From Vibrio sp. DW001 (GTDB lineage Bacteria > Pseudomonadota > Gammaproteobacteria > Enterobacterales > Vibrionaceae): 64,000 nt of DNA. Under the pieces are notes generated by a model. It was not told the DNA's origin, did not search any database, and saw only the letters and a list, made by a program, of their open reading frames with translations. Positions 55,118-64,000 of the stretch are shown one piece after another (the first letter of the stretch is position 1; every line of letters begins with the position of its first letter). Position numbers and translations under genes: made by a program. The DNA lies in the NCBI RefSeq assembly GCF_029016285.1, contig NZ_CP091975.1:1240001-1304000 (forward strand), in the 5' to 3' direction.

Positions 55118-55157
55118 ATAAAAAACAAGGGTGAATTGATAACAATTCACCCTTGTT
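55118..55157 (-). terminator. Terminator of the second MCP gene
   Basis: ACAAGGGTGAATTG pairs perfectly with CAATTCACCCTTGT around a four-base loop; on the minus strand it is followed by a run of T. Confidence 0.88.
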
Positions 55158-55196
55158 AAAGTAAAAATTGACCTTAACATGACCTAGAGTTTGAAT

Positions 55197-57188
55197 TTAG
55201 AGCTTAAATCGGCTCACCAAGCTCTCTTGCTCTTGAGCGATAGTACTTAAATTCTCACTCACAGAGGCAATTTCTGACATCGCGTGATAACTTTCATCGG
55301 CAATCTGATTAATGCCTTCTAAACTTTGCGCTATGTCACCAGTGGTTGTGCTCTGCTCTGCAGCCGCTTCAGATATATGTGTACTCATTTGACTAATCTC
55401 GAGTATTAACGCCTGAATTTCTTCCATAGAGCTGTTTGCATTTGACGCTTGAGCAACGGAGTTCTCCATATCACCCATACAGCTTTCAATGATCTGATTG
55501 GCTGATTTTGAACTCGATTGAAGGTTTGCGATCATGCTCTCGATTTCAGTAGTCGACTCCGTCGTCTTCTGAGCCAACACCCTGACTTCGTCCGCGACGA
55601 CAGCAAACCCTCTGCCCTGCTCGCCAGCTCTCGCGGCTTCTATTGCGGCGTTGAGTGCCAGTAGGTTGGTTTGTTCGGCGATGCCTCGGATAACATCTAA
55701 GATTGACCCAATTTCGCTACTCATTTTTTGTAGCTCGGATACGGCACTTACCGAATCAGTTAATCGACTTTCGAGCTGGTTGATTGTTGTGATGTTCTGA
55801 CTCATTACTTGACGTCCACTATCAGAAGCGCTTTCTACCTGATGTACCTTGTCTAACGAGCTTAGTGCGCTTTGTGACACCTCTGCGACAGAATGGGCCA
55901 TCTCTGTCATTGCCGTGGCGACATTTGCGGTTTGTTCTCGCTGGCTACTGAGTTGGGTTTGTGCATTGTTCGAGGTGGACTGATTGGTTGTGGATGCATT
56001 AGTCAGATTGTGCGACGCGCTACTGAGTTGTTGCAGAATGTTATGTAGGTTATCTGCTAGGGTATTAATATGACCACTCACACGGCCAAACTCGTTGTTG
56101 TAGCGAATCTCTATACGCTTGGTCATGTCACCGTCTGCGAGGCTTTCTAGCGTATCAAAGATGCGGGTAAGAGGTTCTCTTACGCTATGGGCCAAACGAT
56201 AGCCGATCACGATAGCAATGATAACCACCACAATACCGATAATGACGGCTTGTAATCGACCATCTTTATAGATGTTCTCAGCCTCCGTAAGTGTGCCGTT
56301 CAGTTCTTCTGTTGCAACCCGATTAAATCCACCAAGCAGATTCATGGTTTGGTCAACTTCCGCGGCTAGGTTCTCAATGTTCATGTATAGGCTAGAACGC
56401 GCTTCCAAAAAGGCCGAGTGTTGATCAAGTACGCCGCCTTTTTTGCCTATATCTTTAGTAAATTGTTTCACTGGGTTATCGAAAGAGAATTTGATCGATG
56501 GAAGTTGAGTCGTTAAACCTTCATAAGCATAAACGAGCTGCGCGACAGATTTTTTATTGTCAGCGAACGATTTTGCTACAAATTCAAGGTCATCACTCGC
56601 AAGCGCATCTGACGTAACGATTTCTGCTTTTTTAAGCTTCAAGAAATAACTTTTGGCCAATAGTTTAATAGAAATGCTGCTTTGATCATCTACAAAATCT
56701 TTCATGCCAACGGTCAATTCGGAATGAAGTCGTTGATAATTACGCGTTGATTTTCGAACCTGTTCTTGAGCAACAGACATATCCTGATAATTACCCATAG
56801 CATCTTGTGCAACGGAAAAGTACGTTGTTTCTAGGTCTTTTAACTGGAGTATATCTTTTTGCAAGGATGGGTAGTTTGAGCTTGCAGTTTCGAGTTGGCT
56901 GAATACTTGTTCAAAGCTATCTTGAGCCTGTTGAAAATTACTTTTATTTTGCTCCATCCGTTCCACATCTTGTGTGGTTAGAAAGTCTTTAAATGCTTTA
57001 TCAGCAGAAAGCAGTTTAACGCTTGTCTGATTTGAAAGCGACACGAGTGGCAATGACTTCTCGGTTACCGTACTGAACATGGCGTGAATATTACTCATGC
57101 CATTCAACATGATAGTGACAGTGGCGATAAACATGATCACCAAAATGGTAAATCCGGTGTACATACGCCTGATTACAGACCCTTTCAT
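55197..57188 (-). CDS. Methyl-accepting chemotaxis protein
   Basis: 663 residues. Membrane helices at about 10-30 and 314-332 flank a large helical periplasmic domain (about 280 residues), then HAMP and signalling domain with [41 protein letters not shown]. Same topology and family as the MCP at 42.8 kb, with only the signalling part highly similar. Monocistronic, ending at a strong hairpin. Ligand unknown. Confidence 0.93.
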   Translation of the reverse strand: MKGSVIRRMYTGFTILVIMFIATVTIMLNGMSNIHAMFSTVTEKSLPLVSLSNQTSVKLLSADKAFKDFLTTQDVERMEQNKSNFQQAQDSFEQVFSQLETASSNYPSLQKDILQLKDLETTYFSVAQDAMGNYQDMSVAQEQVRKSTRNYQRLHSELTVGMKDFVDDQSSISIKLLAKSYFLKLKKAEIVTSDALASDDLEFVAKSFADNKKSVAQLVYAYEGLTTQLPSIKFSFDNPVKQFTKDIGKKGGVLDQHSAFLEARSSLYMNIENLAAEVDQTMNLLGGFNRVATEELNGTLTEAENIYKDGRLQAVIIGIVVVIIAIVIGYRLAHSVREPLTRIFDTLESLADGDMTKRIEIRYNNEFGRVSGHINTLADNLHNILQQLSSASHNLTNASTTNQSTSNNAQTQLSSQREQTANVATAMTEMAHSVAEVSQSALSSLDKVHQVESASDSGRQVMSQNITTINQLESRLTDSVSAVSELQKMSSEIGSILDVIRGIAEQTNLLALNAAIEAARAGEQGRGFAVVADEVRVLAQKTTESTTEIESMIANLQSSSKSANQIIESCMGDMENSVAQASNANSSMEEIQALILEISQMSTHISEAAAEQSTTTGDIAQSLEGINQIADESYHAMSEIASVSENLSTIAQEQESLVSRFKL

Positions 57189-57436
57189 TTTCTCTCCCCG
57201 TTAGAAAAATAAGGTATAAATATAGACACGGTATTGCACAATAATTATTGTTTTTAATGTCTTAAAATAGGTGACCAATAATACGTATTTCATACGCTAC
57301 AAACCGAGATTTGAACCTCAATTTGAATTATCGGCAGCGCTTCTAAAAAATGAAGTGTTGAACGCTGTTTTTTATTGTGATTTGGTGACCCATAACGCAT
57401 ACTCAACAAAAATTACCGTTAACATGGAGCAGCGTA

Positions 57437-57787
57437 ATGGCGGAAGAAACAATATTCAGTAAAATTATCCGAAAAGAAATCCCAACGGATATCGTCTACC
57501 AAGATGATTTGGTTACCGCATTTAGAGATATCAGCCCACGAGCTCCAAGTCACATTCTAATTATCCCGAATAAACTGATCCCTACAGTGAACGATGTAGA
57601 AGAAGAGGATGAGTTAATGTTGGGTAGAATGTTTACTGCCGCAAGAAAAATAGCGAAAGATGAAGGCATTGATAAAGACGGTTATCGCTTGATAATTAAC
57701 TGTAATGCTCATGGTGGACAAGAGGTATATCATATTCATATGCACCTTCTTGGTGGTCGCCCGTTGGGTCCACTACTACTTGGTTAA
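57437..57787 (+). CDS. hinT: HIT family purine nucleoside phosphoramidase
   Basis: 116 residues. The histidine triad HIHMH is in [17 protein letters not shown] near the C-terminus, with the N-terminal [16 protein letters not shown] pattern of HinT. It hydrolyses AMP-linked phosphoramidates and lysyl-AMP. GGAG lies before the ATG. First gene of a conserved block of envelope and salvage genes. Confidence 0.95.
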   Translation: MAEETIFSKIIRKEIPTDIVYQDDLVTAFRDISPRAPSHILIIPNKLIPTVNDVEEEDELMLGRMFTAARKIAKDEGIDKDGYRLIINCNAHGGQEVYHIHMHLLGGRPLGPLLLG

Positions 57788-57813
57788 TTTAGGAATAATC
57801 TCTTTGTAAGCTT

Positions 57814-59205
57814 ATGTTGAATAAAACGTGCCGATTACTATTTATTATCACTGTGTCAGCAACAGTGACCGCTTGTTCTACCTTATCTGCTGGTAACCTG
57901 TTTAGTCACTATAGTGCTCAAAATCGTGACGTCTATACAGCAGTAGAATCTGGACAGTATAAAAAAGCCGTGGATCTATTACCAGATTATATAGCGGGTG
58001 ACATATTAGACAATATGGAAAAGGGTAGGGTTAATCTACTCAACCGGACCTATGAAGAGAGTAAAGCTTTCTTAGAGAGCAGTGAATATGCCGTGCGCGA
58101 ACAACAAGATCAGGCGGTTGTTTCTATCAGTGAAAGCGCGTCTAGCATAGGATCTTTGGCTGTAAATGATAACTTGAATAGTTATTACCCTGCCGATTAT
58201 GAATTGGGTTTTTTGCACCTTTATTTGGCACTTAATTATCTCAGTGAAAACTCACTAGAAGGTGCGCTAGTTGAGGTACGTAAAGCCAATCAGGTTCAGG
58301 AAAAAGCGAAGAAAACACGAGAAGCCGATCTTGCTTCTGCTGAATCAGATATGAGGAAAGACGGTTTAAGTCCTAATCTGGGCTCAGTTTTGTCCAAATA
58401 TCCTGACGCGGGTAAACAGTTACAAGCGGTTCAAAATGGCTATTTACTCTTCTTGTCAGGGCTGCTTTATGAAACGTCAGGGGAACTAAATAACGCGTAT
58501 GTTGACTATAGACGAGCGTTAGCAGTAATGCCGAGCAACTCAGAGATAATCGATAGCACGATTAGAGTGGCAAGAAAATTAGGCATGCGAGAAGACTTGA
58601 GCAAGCTAGTTAAGCAATATGGTGACAGAAAACCTTTGGCAAAAAACAAAGCCAGATTAATCGTTATAGATGAGCAAGGCGTCGTCTTCTCAAAGCAAGG
58701 CTGGAAACAGCCGCTTCCTATCTATACGAAAGGACAGTGGGCTTATTTTACCATGTCGCTTCCATATTATCCTTCACAGGTTTCTCGCGAGTTTGCTACG
58801 CTTAAGATAAATGGTAAATCGGTATCTAAGTCTAAACTTGTCGACGTAAACTTGATGGCGCAACAAGATCTGACGGAAAGAATGCCGACAATCTTGCTAA
58901 GACAGGCTTTACGAGTGGTGGCAAAAGAACAGATTCGTCGAGAGACAACAAATGGTGATGATATCGGAAACCTTTTGGTTAACGTATGGAATGTGTTTAC
59001 AGAGCAACCCGATACGCGCAGTTGGCAAACATTGCCTGCCAATGTGTATAGCAGCAGTGATGTTGTTGATCCCGGCAATTACACGATAGACGTTGGAAGT
59101 CAGAATTACGATGTCACTGCAGGTGAAGGGAGAACTGTTTTGGTTTGGGTTTCTAGACAGGGTTCGAATGCAACAATTTGGCACAAACAACTTGGGAGTT
59201 TGTAA
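57814..59205 (+). CDS. COG3014 outer-membrane lipoprotein
   Basis: 463 residues. A lipoprotein signal ends at C21 (TVTAC). The body has TPR-like helical repeats (about 30-260) and a C-terminal beta-rich part. It is the standard neighbour of ycfL and lpoB in Vibrionaceae. It may help the LpoB-PBP1b peptidoglycan system, but its role is not proven. Its stop overlaps the ycfL start by one base. Confidence 0.88.
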   Translation: MLNKTCRLLFIITVSATVTACSTLSAGNLFSHYSAQNRDVYTAVESGQYKKAVDLLPDYIAGDILDNMEKGRVNLLNRTYEESKAFLESSEYAVREQQDQAVVSISESASSIGSLAVNDNLNSYYPADYELGFLHLYLALNYLSENSLEGALVEVRKANQVQEKAKKTREADLASAESDMRKDGLSPNLGSVLSKYPDAGKQLQAVQNGYLLFLSGLLYETSGELNNAYVDYRRALAVMPSNSEIIDSTIRVARKLGMREDLSKLVKQYGDRKPLAKNKARLIVIDEQGVVFSKQGWKQPLPIYTKGQWAYFTMSLPYYPSQVSREFATLKINGKSVSKSKLVDVNLMAQQDLTERMPTILLRQALRVVAKEQIRRETTNGDDIGNLLVNVWNVFTEQPDTRSWQTLPANVYSSSDVVDPGNYTIDVGSQNYDVTAGEGRTVLVWVSRQGSNATIWHKQLGSL

Positions 59206-59594
59206 TGAAAAAAATAGGGATAGCACTAGTTATGGCCTTGGCCTTAATCGGTTGTTCTAAAAATACAGCGGGTCTTCGAGTTGATGGCCAATCGCAAAAT
59301 GTGATGTTTGGTGACAATGTCCTCGGGGGACGGTTATTAATAGACAATATAGCGACCGTAGATCAAGAGGGGCATGCACGAGGTATCGTTACGCTTACCA
59401 GCCAGTTTAAGGGTGATCAGAATATTCAGTATCGTTTCTATTGGTACGATAATGAAGGACTAGAAGTAAATTCGAAGCAAGCGGCTTGGAAACAGCAGAT
59501 TGTTAGAGGTTTTGAAACGCTTTCTATTTCGGAAGTGTCTATTAATCCAAACGGCAAACAATTCCGTGTTCAAATACGCGAAGCAAATAAATAA
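59205..59594 (+). CDS. ycfL: YcfL family lipoprotein
   Basis: 129 residues from the ATG at 59205, which shares a base with the preceding stop (TAATG) and so is coupled to it; a longer upstream start is unnecessary. Lipobox LIGC with C17. The small beta-sandwich domain (RFYWYDNEGLEV, VQIREANK) is typical of YcfL, an uncharacterised partner of LpoB. Confidence 0.88.
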   Translation: MKKIGIALVMALALIGCSKNTAGLRVDGQSQNVMFGDNVLGGRLLIDNIATVDQEGHARGIVTLTSQFKGDQNIQYRFYWYDNEGLEVNSKQAAWKQQIVRGFETLSISEVSINPNGKQFRVQIREANK

Positions 59595-59603
59595 GGGTGA
59601 GAG

Positions 59604-60194
59604 ATGAATAAAAGTGTTATAGCGTTAATTGGACTAGCAGTTATTTTAGGCGGCTGTTCTAATAAAGTAAATTATGGCGATGCGCAAGAAGCTGAAACCA
59701 CAACGATTGACTTTGGCTCTACAGATCTACAAAAGATCGCGAGCGAAATGGTTGATAGCATGCTTATGTCAGGATCGGTTGCGGCGATTACTAGAGACAG
59801 CCGCCCAATAGCATTTGTTGAAACCATCAAGAATAAGACGAGTGAACATATAGATACAGAATCAATTACCGATTCTATCAGTACTAAGATGCTGAACTCC
59901 GGTAAGTTCCGTTTTGTTGATATGGACCGAGTTGAATCAGTACGTAAACAACTTAACTTCCAGAACAACGACGAGCTAGCGGACCAAAGCAGTGCTATCC
60001 AGTTTGGTAAAATGGTCGGCGCTCAATATATGCTGTATGGCAACCTGTCTAGTATTGTGAAGCAAGCGGGCAGCAAAAAAGACGTATACTATAAAATGAC
60101 GATGCGATTAATGGACTTGGAAACGGGTCTCATTGAGTGGGCTGATGAAACAGAGATTCGTAAAAATGAATCGAAGAGTTTATTAGGCCTTTAA
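59604..60194 (+). CDS. lpoB: LpoB, outer-membrane activator of PBP1b
   Basis: 196 residues. Lipobox LGGC gives lipid attachment at C18, then a short flexible linker and a TolB N-like globular domain (about 60-190: IAFVETIKNKTSEHID...MLNSGKFRFVDMDRVESVRKQ...YMLYGNLSSIVKQ). It reaches through the peptidoglycan to stimulate penicillin-binding protein 1b. The linker is much shorter than in E. coli. Confidence 0.93.
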   Translation: MNKSVIALIGLAVILGGCSNKVNYGDAQEAETTTIDFGSTDLQKIASEMVDSMLMSGSVAAITRDSRPIAFVETIKNKTSEHIDTESITDSISTKMLNSGKFRFVDMDRVESVRKQLNFQNNDELADQSSAIQFGKMVGAQYMLYGNLSSIVKQAGSKKDVYYKMTMRLMDLETGLIEWADETEIRKNESKSLLGL

Positions 60195-60251
60195 ACTCAA
60201 TCTTAGACCAGCGCCGTTTAACAACGACGTTTGATTACAAGAGGGTATCCT

Positions 60252-61103
60252 GTGAGAATGACCTGGAGTGAAGCAACATCGCTTGACCAGTCGTTATTGT
60301 CGCTGGAACCCTTTTTTCGTGCGCCTCCTCAAATTGCCGAAATTCTTGCTGGTGGCTTAACGAATCGATGTTGGAAGATTACGTCACATTCTGGTGTCCC
60401 CTATGTCTGGCGGCCTAACTCTACTCATCTATTTCAATTTGGTATTTCTCGGATCCGAGAGAACCAATTATTGGAGTCACTGAGAGAATGCCATTTTTCT
60501 CCAACTCCGGTGCATTTAAACGACAAAGGTTTGTTGGTTGAGTGGTTAGAGGGCAGTGTAGGCGACGTACCGTTAAGTGAGCTAGAACTACTTACGACTC
60601 TGACTAAAATTCACACTGTAAACATACATAATAAGCCCGTGCCTTTGTTTGCATTTACAGCAAAAGTTGATGGCTATTGGCATAAGTTAGACCTCAGCCT
60701 AAAATCAACACAGCGCGAAGCGCTCTATCATCGCTATAGAGGGCTACCAAACATACCTCAGGTCGAGCCAGCACTATGTCATTTTGATCTGGGAGACTAC
60801 AATGTAGTGAGAACCGATCAGGGCATAAAGGTTATCGACTGGGAATATGCGGGTGTAAGTGACCCTAGGATGGATTTAGCTATGACGTTAGATCTCAGTG
60901 GGCTTAATGTACTTAAAAGCGTCGTAACGTACTGTAAGCTTAGGAATCTAGAGGAAATAGATAGTTGGCTATTAGGGGTTAATCAGTGGACACCTCGCAA
61001 TCAAATGATGGCAATGCTGTGGTATTTACTTGGCTATCAGCTGTGGAATGATGAGCATTATTTGTTAGAAGCCAATCGTTTAGAGGCTTTGCTCTCACCT
61101 TAA
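60252..61103 (+). CDS. thiK: Thiamine kinase-like phosphotransferase
   Basis: 283 residues from the GTG at 60252, with AGAGG seven bases upstream; an ATG two codons later is possible. The aminoglycoside-phosphotransferase fold is shown by GGLTNRCWKI (N-lobe), HFDLGDYN (catalytic loop) and VIDWEYAGVSDPRMDLA (metal site). In E. coli, ThiK phosphorylates thiamine; its position in lpoB-thiK-ycfP order supports this. Confidence 0.88.
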   Translation: MRMTWSEATSLDQSLLSLEPFFRAPPQIAEILAGGLTNRCWKITSHSGVPYVWRPNSTHLFQFGISRIRENQLLESLRECHFSPTPVHLNDKGLLVEWLEGSVGDVPLSELELLTTLTKIHTVNIHNKPVPLFAFTAKVDGYWHKLDLSLKSTQREALYHRYRGLPNIPQVEPALCHFDLGDYNVVRTDQGIKVIDWEYAGVSDPRMDLAMTLDLSGLNVLKSVVTYCKLRNLEEIDSWLLGVNQWTPRNQMMAMLWYLLGYQLWNDEHYLLEANRLEALLSP

Positions 61104-61301
61104 CGTTGGTCTTTTGAAGGTGTGTTTTTTTGGAAACTTATCTTTTTCAATAAGTTAGCTATTCTGCAAACTTAACTTTTGAATCGAATAAGATTTTTTT
61201 TTATGCTATAAAACAATTAATGCATAAAAAATCAGGCGATTAAGTTAAAATTAATTAGTCGTAGATTTAAAGTTATACCAAAAAGGATAGTGGGAGGTAC
61301 C

Positions 61302-61841
61302 ATGATAATTTATTTACACGGCTTTGATTCAACAAGTCCAGGGAATCACGAGAAGGTACTTCAGCTTCAATTTATTGACGACGATGTTCGTTTTATTAAT
61401 TACAGTACTCTTCATCCAAAACATGATATGGCACATCTTTTAAAAGAGGTGCACAAAGCAATTGAGCAATCAGATGACCGTCATCCCGTTATTTGTGGTG
61501 TTGGACTTGGTGGCTATTGGTCTGAACGCATTGGTTTTTTGTGTGGTATCAAGCAAGTTATTTTTAATCCGAACTTGTTCCCAGAATCTAATATGAGTGG
61601 GAAGATAGATCGCCCTGAAGAGTACGATGATATAGCAACGAAATGTGTTGCTCAGTACCGAATTAAAAATAAAGATCGCTGTTTAGTTATCTTATCTAAA
61701 GCCGATGATGATATTGATCACAGCCTTACGGTTGATGCGTTAGAGGATTACTATCGGATTATTTGGGATGAAACGGAAACCCATAAATTCAAGAAAATAT
61801 CGCAACATCTACAAACCATTAAGGCTTTTAAAGAAGCTTGA
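61302..61841 (+). CDS. ycfP: YcfP family alpha/beta-hydrolase-fold protein
   Basis: 179 residues from the ATG at 61302, which has GGGAGG four bases before; the longer GTG start lies in that site. [17 protein letters not shown] and the nucleophile-elbow-like [13 protein letters not shown] show the fold. The usual Ser is replaced by Leu in the elbow, so esterase activity is doubtful. Function unknown, UPF0227. Confidence 0.9.
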   Translation: MIIYLHGFDSTSPGNHEKVLQLQFIDDDVRFINYSTLHPKHDMAHLLKEVHKAIEQSDDRHPVICGVGLGGYWSERIGFLCGIKQVIFNPNLFPESNMSGKIDRPEEYDDIATKCVAQYRIKNKDRCLVILSKADDDIDHSLTVDALEDYYRIIWDETETHKFKKISQHLQTIKAFKEA

Positions 61842-61862
61842 TCGGGACGAATTATTTTCAGG

Positions 61863-61893
61863 AAACGACCTCAATAAGAGGTCGTTTTTTTTT
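61863..61893 (+). terminator. Terminator after ycfP
   Basis: AAACGACCTC pairs perfectly with GAGGTCGTTT across AATAA, followed by nine T bases. Confidence 0.93.
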
Positions 61894-62010
61894 GTTCAAT
61901 TTTTAAAATAAATTGGCTTAAGGTTAACCAAAAAGAGTGAAAATGTGATGAGGGTTAAATAATTTCTTGCGGTCCTCATTTACCTATATATAATGAAAAT
62001 TCAACTTTTT

Positions 62011-62024
62011 TTGATATATATCAA
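62011..62024. promoter_or_regulatory. Perfect FNR box upstream of ndh
   Basis: TTGATATATATCAA equals the FNR consensus TTGAT-N4-ATCAA, about 140 bases before ndh. In E. coli FNR represses ndh without oxygen; the same control is expected here. Confidence 0.82.
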
Positions 62025-62160
62025 TTAAAGTTGAAATAAAAGAGTGAGCAACCCCACAAGAAGCTGACCAAAACAAAGCGTGAATATCGGCCCAATTACA
62101 GAATCCCATAGCTTGACACATTCAGGCTATTTAAAATTGTAGACTTAAAGGAGTGCCAAC

Positions 62161-63450
62161 ATGACTCGAATCATTGTTGTCGGCGGTGGAGCTGGAGGTT
62201 TAGAGCTTGCGACTAAACTGGGAAATACACTTGGACGTAAAAACAGAGCGGTAATCACATTAGTAGACCGAAAAGGAAGCCATTTGTGGAAGCCGTTGCT
62301 CCATGAAGTGGCTACGGGCTCACTCGATGAAGGTGTTGATGCTATAAGTTATCGTGCTCATGCAAAGAATCACCATTTTAATTTTGGATTAGGCACTCTT
62401 AAAGCGATAGATCGCGATCGCAAAGTCATTTTATTAGCTGAGCTAAAAGACGATGATGGTGAACTATTATTGCCTCAACGCGAATTTGAGTATGACATTC
62501 TGGTGATGGCCATTGGTTCAACCTCCAACGACTTTAATACACCGGGGGTCCGTGATAATTGTATCTTTTTGGACAGTCCTGAACAGGCACATCGTTTCCG
62601 AACCTTAATGAACAACGAATTCTTGAAGCTTCACGCGAAGGCGGGCCAAGGAACCGTAGATATCGCGATCGTTGGTGCTGGTGCAACCGGCGTTGAGTTA
62701 TCTGCTGAACTGCATAATGCGATCAAAGAGTTGAGAACCTATGGATTTGGTGATCTTGACTCAAGTAAACTTAATGTGAACCTGATAGAAGCTGGCGAGC
62801 GTATTCTTCCTGCGTTGCCACCACGGATCTCCGCTTCAGCTCATCATGAACTAACGAAATTAGGCGTAACAGTAAGAACAGGGACGTTGGTGACAAAAGC
62901 GGAAACCGATGGGTTAACTACCAAAAGTGGTGACAAAATTCACGCGCATATCATGGTGTGGGCGGCGGGTATTAAAGCGCCAGATTTCATCAAAGACATT
63001 GCGGGCTTAGAGACGAACCGCATCAACCAATTGGTGGTTAATGACACCCTACAAACCACCCGTGATGACAATATCTTCGTTATCGGTGACCTAGCTCAAT
63101 GCACACAAGTTGATGGCTCATTTGTACCCCCACGCGCACAAGCCGCGCATCAGATGTCTAGCCAAGCGTATACCAATATAATAGCGAAGTTAAATGGCAA
63201 GGCGCTTAAACCTTATATTTATAAAGATCACGGGTCACTGGTTTCTCTCAGCCGTTTTTCGACGGTCGGCAGTTTAATGGGTAACCTAACCAACGGCTCA
63301 ATGATGATAGAAGGGCGGATTGCGCGTGTTGTCTATATCTCTTTGTATCGTATGCATCAAATGGCGTTGCATGGGATGGTTAAGACTGCACTAATGATGT
63401 TGGTTGGCCGAATTAACAGAGTTTTAAGACCAAATTTAAAGCTACATTAA
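62161..63450 (+). CDS. ndh: Type II NADH:quinone dehydrogenase
   Basis: 429 residues. FAD-binding [12 protein letters not shown] (about 5-17) and NADH-binding [15 protein letters not shown] (about 170) Rossmann motifs, with the membrane-association helix near the C-terminus. It oxidises NADH and reduces ubiquinone without pumping protons. AAGGAG precedes the ATG. Control by FNR is indicated by the perfect box upstream. Confidence 0.95.
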   Translation: MTRIIVVGGGAGGLELATKLGNTLGRKNRAVITLVDRKGSHLWKPLLHEVATGSLDEGVDAISYRAHAKNHHFNFGLGTLKAIDRDRKVILLAELKDDDGELLLPQREFEYDILVMAIGSTSNDFNTPGVRDNCIFLDSPEQAHRFRTLMNNEFLKLHAKAGQGTVDIAIVGAGATGVELSAELHNAIKELRTYGFGDLDSSKLNVNLIEAGERILPALPPRISASAHHELTKLGVTVRTGTLVTKAETDGLTTKSGDKIHAHIMVWAAGIKAPDFIKDIAGLETNRINQLVVNDTLQTTRDDNIFVIGDLAQCTQVDGSFVPPRAQAAHQMSSQAYTNIIAKLNGKALKPYIYKDHGSLVSLSRFSTVGSLMGNLTNGSMMIEGRIARVVYISLYRMHQMALHGMVKTALMMLVGRINRVLRPNLKLH

Positions 63451-63465
63451 CTTAGAAATATATGA

Positions 63466-63500
63466 TTGAACCGGATTAAAATGATCCGGTTCAACTTTTA
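63466..63500 (+). terminator. Terminator of ndh
   Basis: TTGAACCGGAT pairs perfectly with ATCCGGTTCAA across a seven-base loop, followed by CTTTTAT. Confidence 0.75.
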
Positions 63501-63542
63501 TATTTCAGTGGAATACTGGGCAGTCCAATTTTATCTTTGTGC

Positions 63543-63730
63543 TTAGATATACTCAAGAGCAATGTGCTTTCTCGTTCGATTACAATCAACCTCTATGTAT
63601 TCGAAGATTGTTCGACACGTCTCATTTCGCTTCATTACTGGCTCACTTACACTTTCATGGAACGGAAGAAGCTCTCAACATAGGCATTGTACTAACCATT
63701 TCCTTTTCTACTCATACTGTGCTTTAGATT
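63543..63730 (-). pseudogene. Decayed IS3-family transposase (OrfB C-terminus)
   Basis: On the minus strand the segment HSMSRKGNG, stop, YNAYVESFFRSMKV is followed after stops and a frameshift by FEYIEVDCNRTRKHIALEYI. This is the conserved C-terminal core of the IS3/IS150 integrase-type transposase (intact form SRKGNCYDNA-VESFF-LK, IFEYIE-YNR-RRHSALGY). At least three stops and one frameshift make it dead. Only the last 60 or so codons remain; the rest was lost where the IS30 remnant begins. Confidence 0.75.
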
Positions 63731-63740
63731 ATAAGCGTTT

Positions 63741-64000
63741 ATGAGTCCTCGATGGTCTTTAGAGCAGTAACCAATTCTCAATTTATGGAAGCAAGGAGGT
63801 GGGTTTAGTTATATTGGTCGAATTTTGGATGCAGCTCCTGGCACTGTTTGTACCGATTTCCGTGAGTCAGGTGGTATAAACCCGCAAACAAATCGAGAAA
63901 TAACCAATACTTAATGTTAGAGGAACGAGAAGACGTCAAAGCTGCACTTATCGACCAAAGAGTCTCTTCGAACCATCGCTTGTATGCTTCAAAGATATCA
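63741..64000 (+). pseudogene. Decayed IS30-family transposase, cut by window edge
   Basis: ATG at 63741 starts MSPRWSLEQ, then a TAA where Gln is expected (63768), then PILNLWKQGGGFSYIGRILDAAPGTV...RESGGINP. A frameshift near 63911 leads to LMLEEREDVKAALI, and a second near 63960 returns to the first frame with ESLRTIACMLQR. These are in order the first and second helix-turn-helix parts of IS30-type transposases. One stop and two frameshifts mean it is inactive, at least in this copy. The 3' part lies outside the window. Confidence 0.75.

Noticed and set aside
57271-57462. 63-codon plus-strand frame before hinT
   Set aside because: Overlaps the start of hinT in another frame and has no ribosome site; this gap is the divergent promoter.
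63539-63744. Plus-strand frames of about 60 codons after ndh
   Set aside because: Opposite-strand shadows of the IS3-type transposase remnant.
1-64000. CRISPR array or cas genes to accompany the CARF nuclease
   Set aside because: No regularly spaced direct repeats or cas-like proteins found anywhere in the window.

Overview
The window reads as a chromosomal segment of a marine gammaproteobacterium, most likely a Vibrio or close Vibrionaceae relative. The best evidence is the order hinT - COG3014 lipoprotein - ycfL - lpoB - thiK - ycfP - ndh at 57.4-63.5 kb, plus a close homologue of the V. cholerae VC1899 CARF nuclease next to a CRP-controlled uridine phosphorylase gene. Two methyl-accepting chemotaxis proteins, several c-di-GMP enzymes and many LacI/TetR regulators fit a motile, versatile heterotroph. 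I see no rRNA, tRNA, CRISPR array or prophage.

Layout. 0-8.4 kb: a PAS-GGDEF-EAL protein cut by the left edge, a two-gene unit coupling a glutamate-synthase-small-subunit-like Fe-S flavoprotein to pyruvate:ferredoxin oxidoreductase, then the NO-response protein NnrS behind an NsrR-like half-site. 8.4-21.8 kb: small regulator/target pairs (TetR + lactamase-fold hydrolase; cytochrome b561 + cytochrome c'; MocR + FMN protein; TetR + aldehyde dehydrogenase), TrpD2/YbiB, an HD-GYP protein, a DUF481 outer-membrane protein, adenine deaminase and three very small genes, two of them found only by reading the minus strand. 21.8-27.5 kb: a nitrate-type ABC transporter (NrtABC) behind a sigma-54-like promoter, then a soluble hybrid histidine kinase.

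27.6-42.4 kb is the most distinctive region, a complete catabolic island for an oligosaccharide. It has a LamB-like porin, a LacI regulator, a four-component sugar ABC importer, a GH94 disaccharide phosphorylase, a GH116 beta-glycosidase and a second LacI regulator. A 1.3-kb intergenic region carries repeated CATGAAACA motifs, a near-ideal LacI-type operator and a CRP site. GH94 plus GH116 points to a beta-glucan-derived disaccharide, but the exact sugar cannot be read from sequence.

42.7-57.2 kb: an MCP, a CBS-pair protein, a MATE exporter, a tightly packed unit of DASS transporter + cNMP-fold histidine kinase + stand-alone receiver, a Zn/Cd/Pb P-type ATPase behind a textbook MerR-type promoter, uridine phosphorylase, the CARF nuclease and a second MCP. 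57.4-63.5 kb is the conserved envelope/salvage block ending with type II NADH dehydrogenase under a perfect FNR box. The last 0.5 kb holds back-to-back remains of two decayed insertion sequences, IS3-type (minus) and IS30-type (plus), not previously apparent as intact genes.
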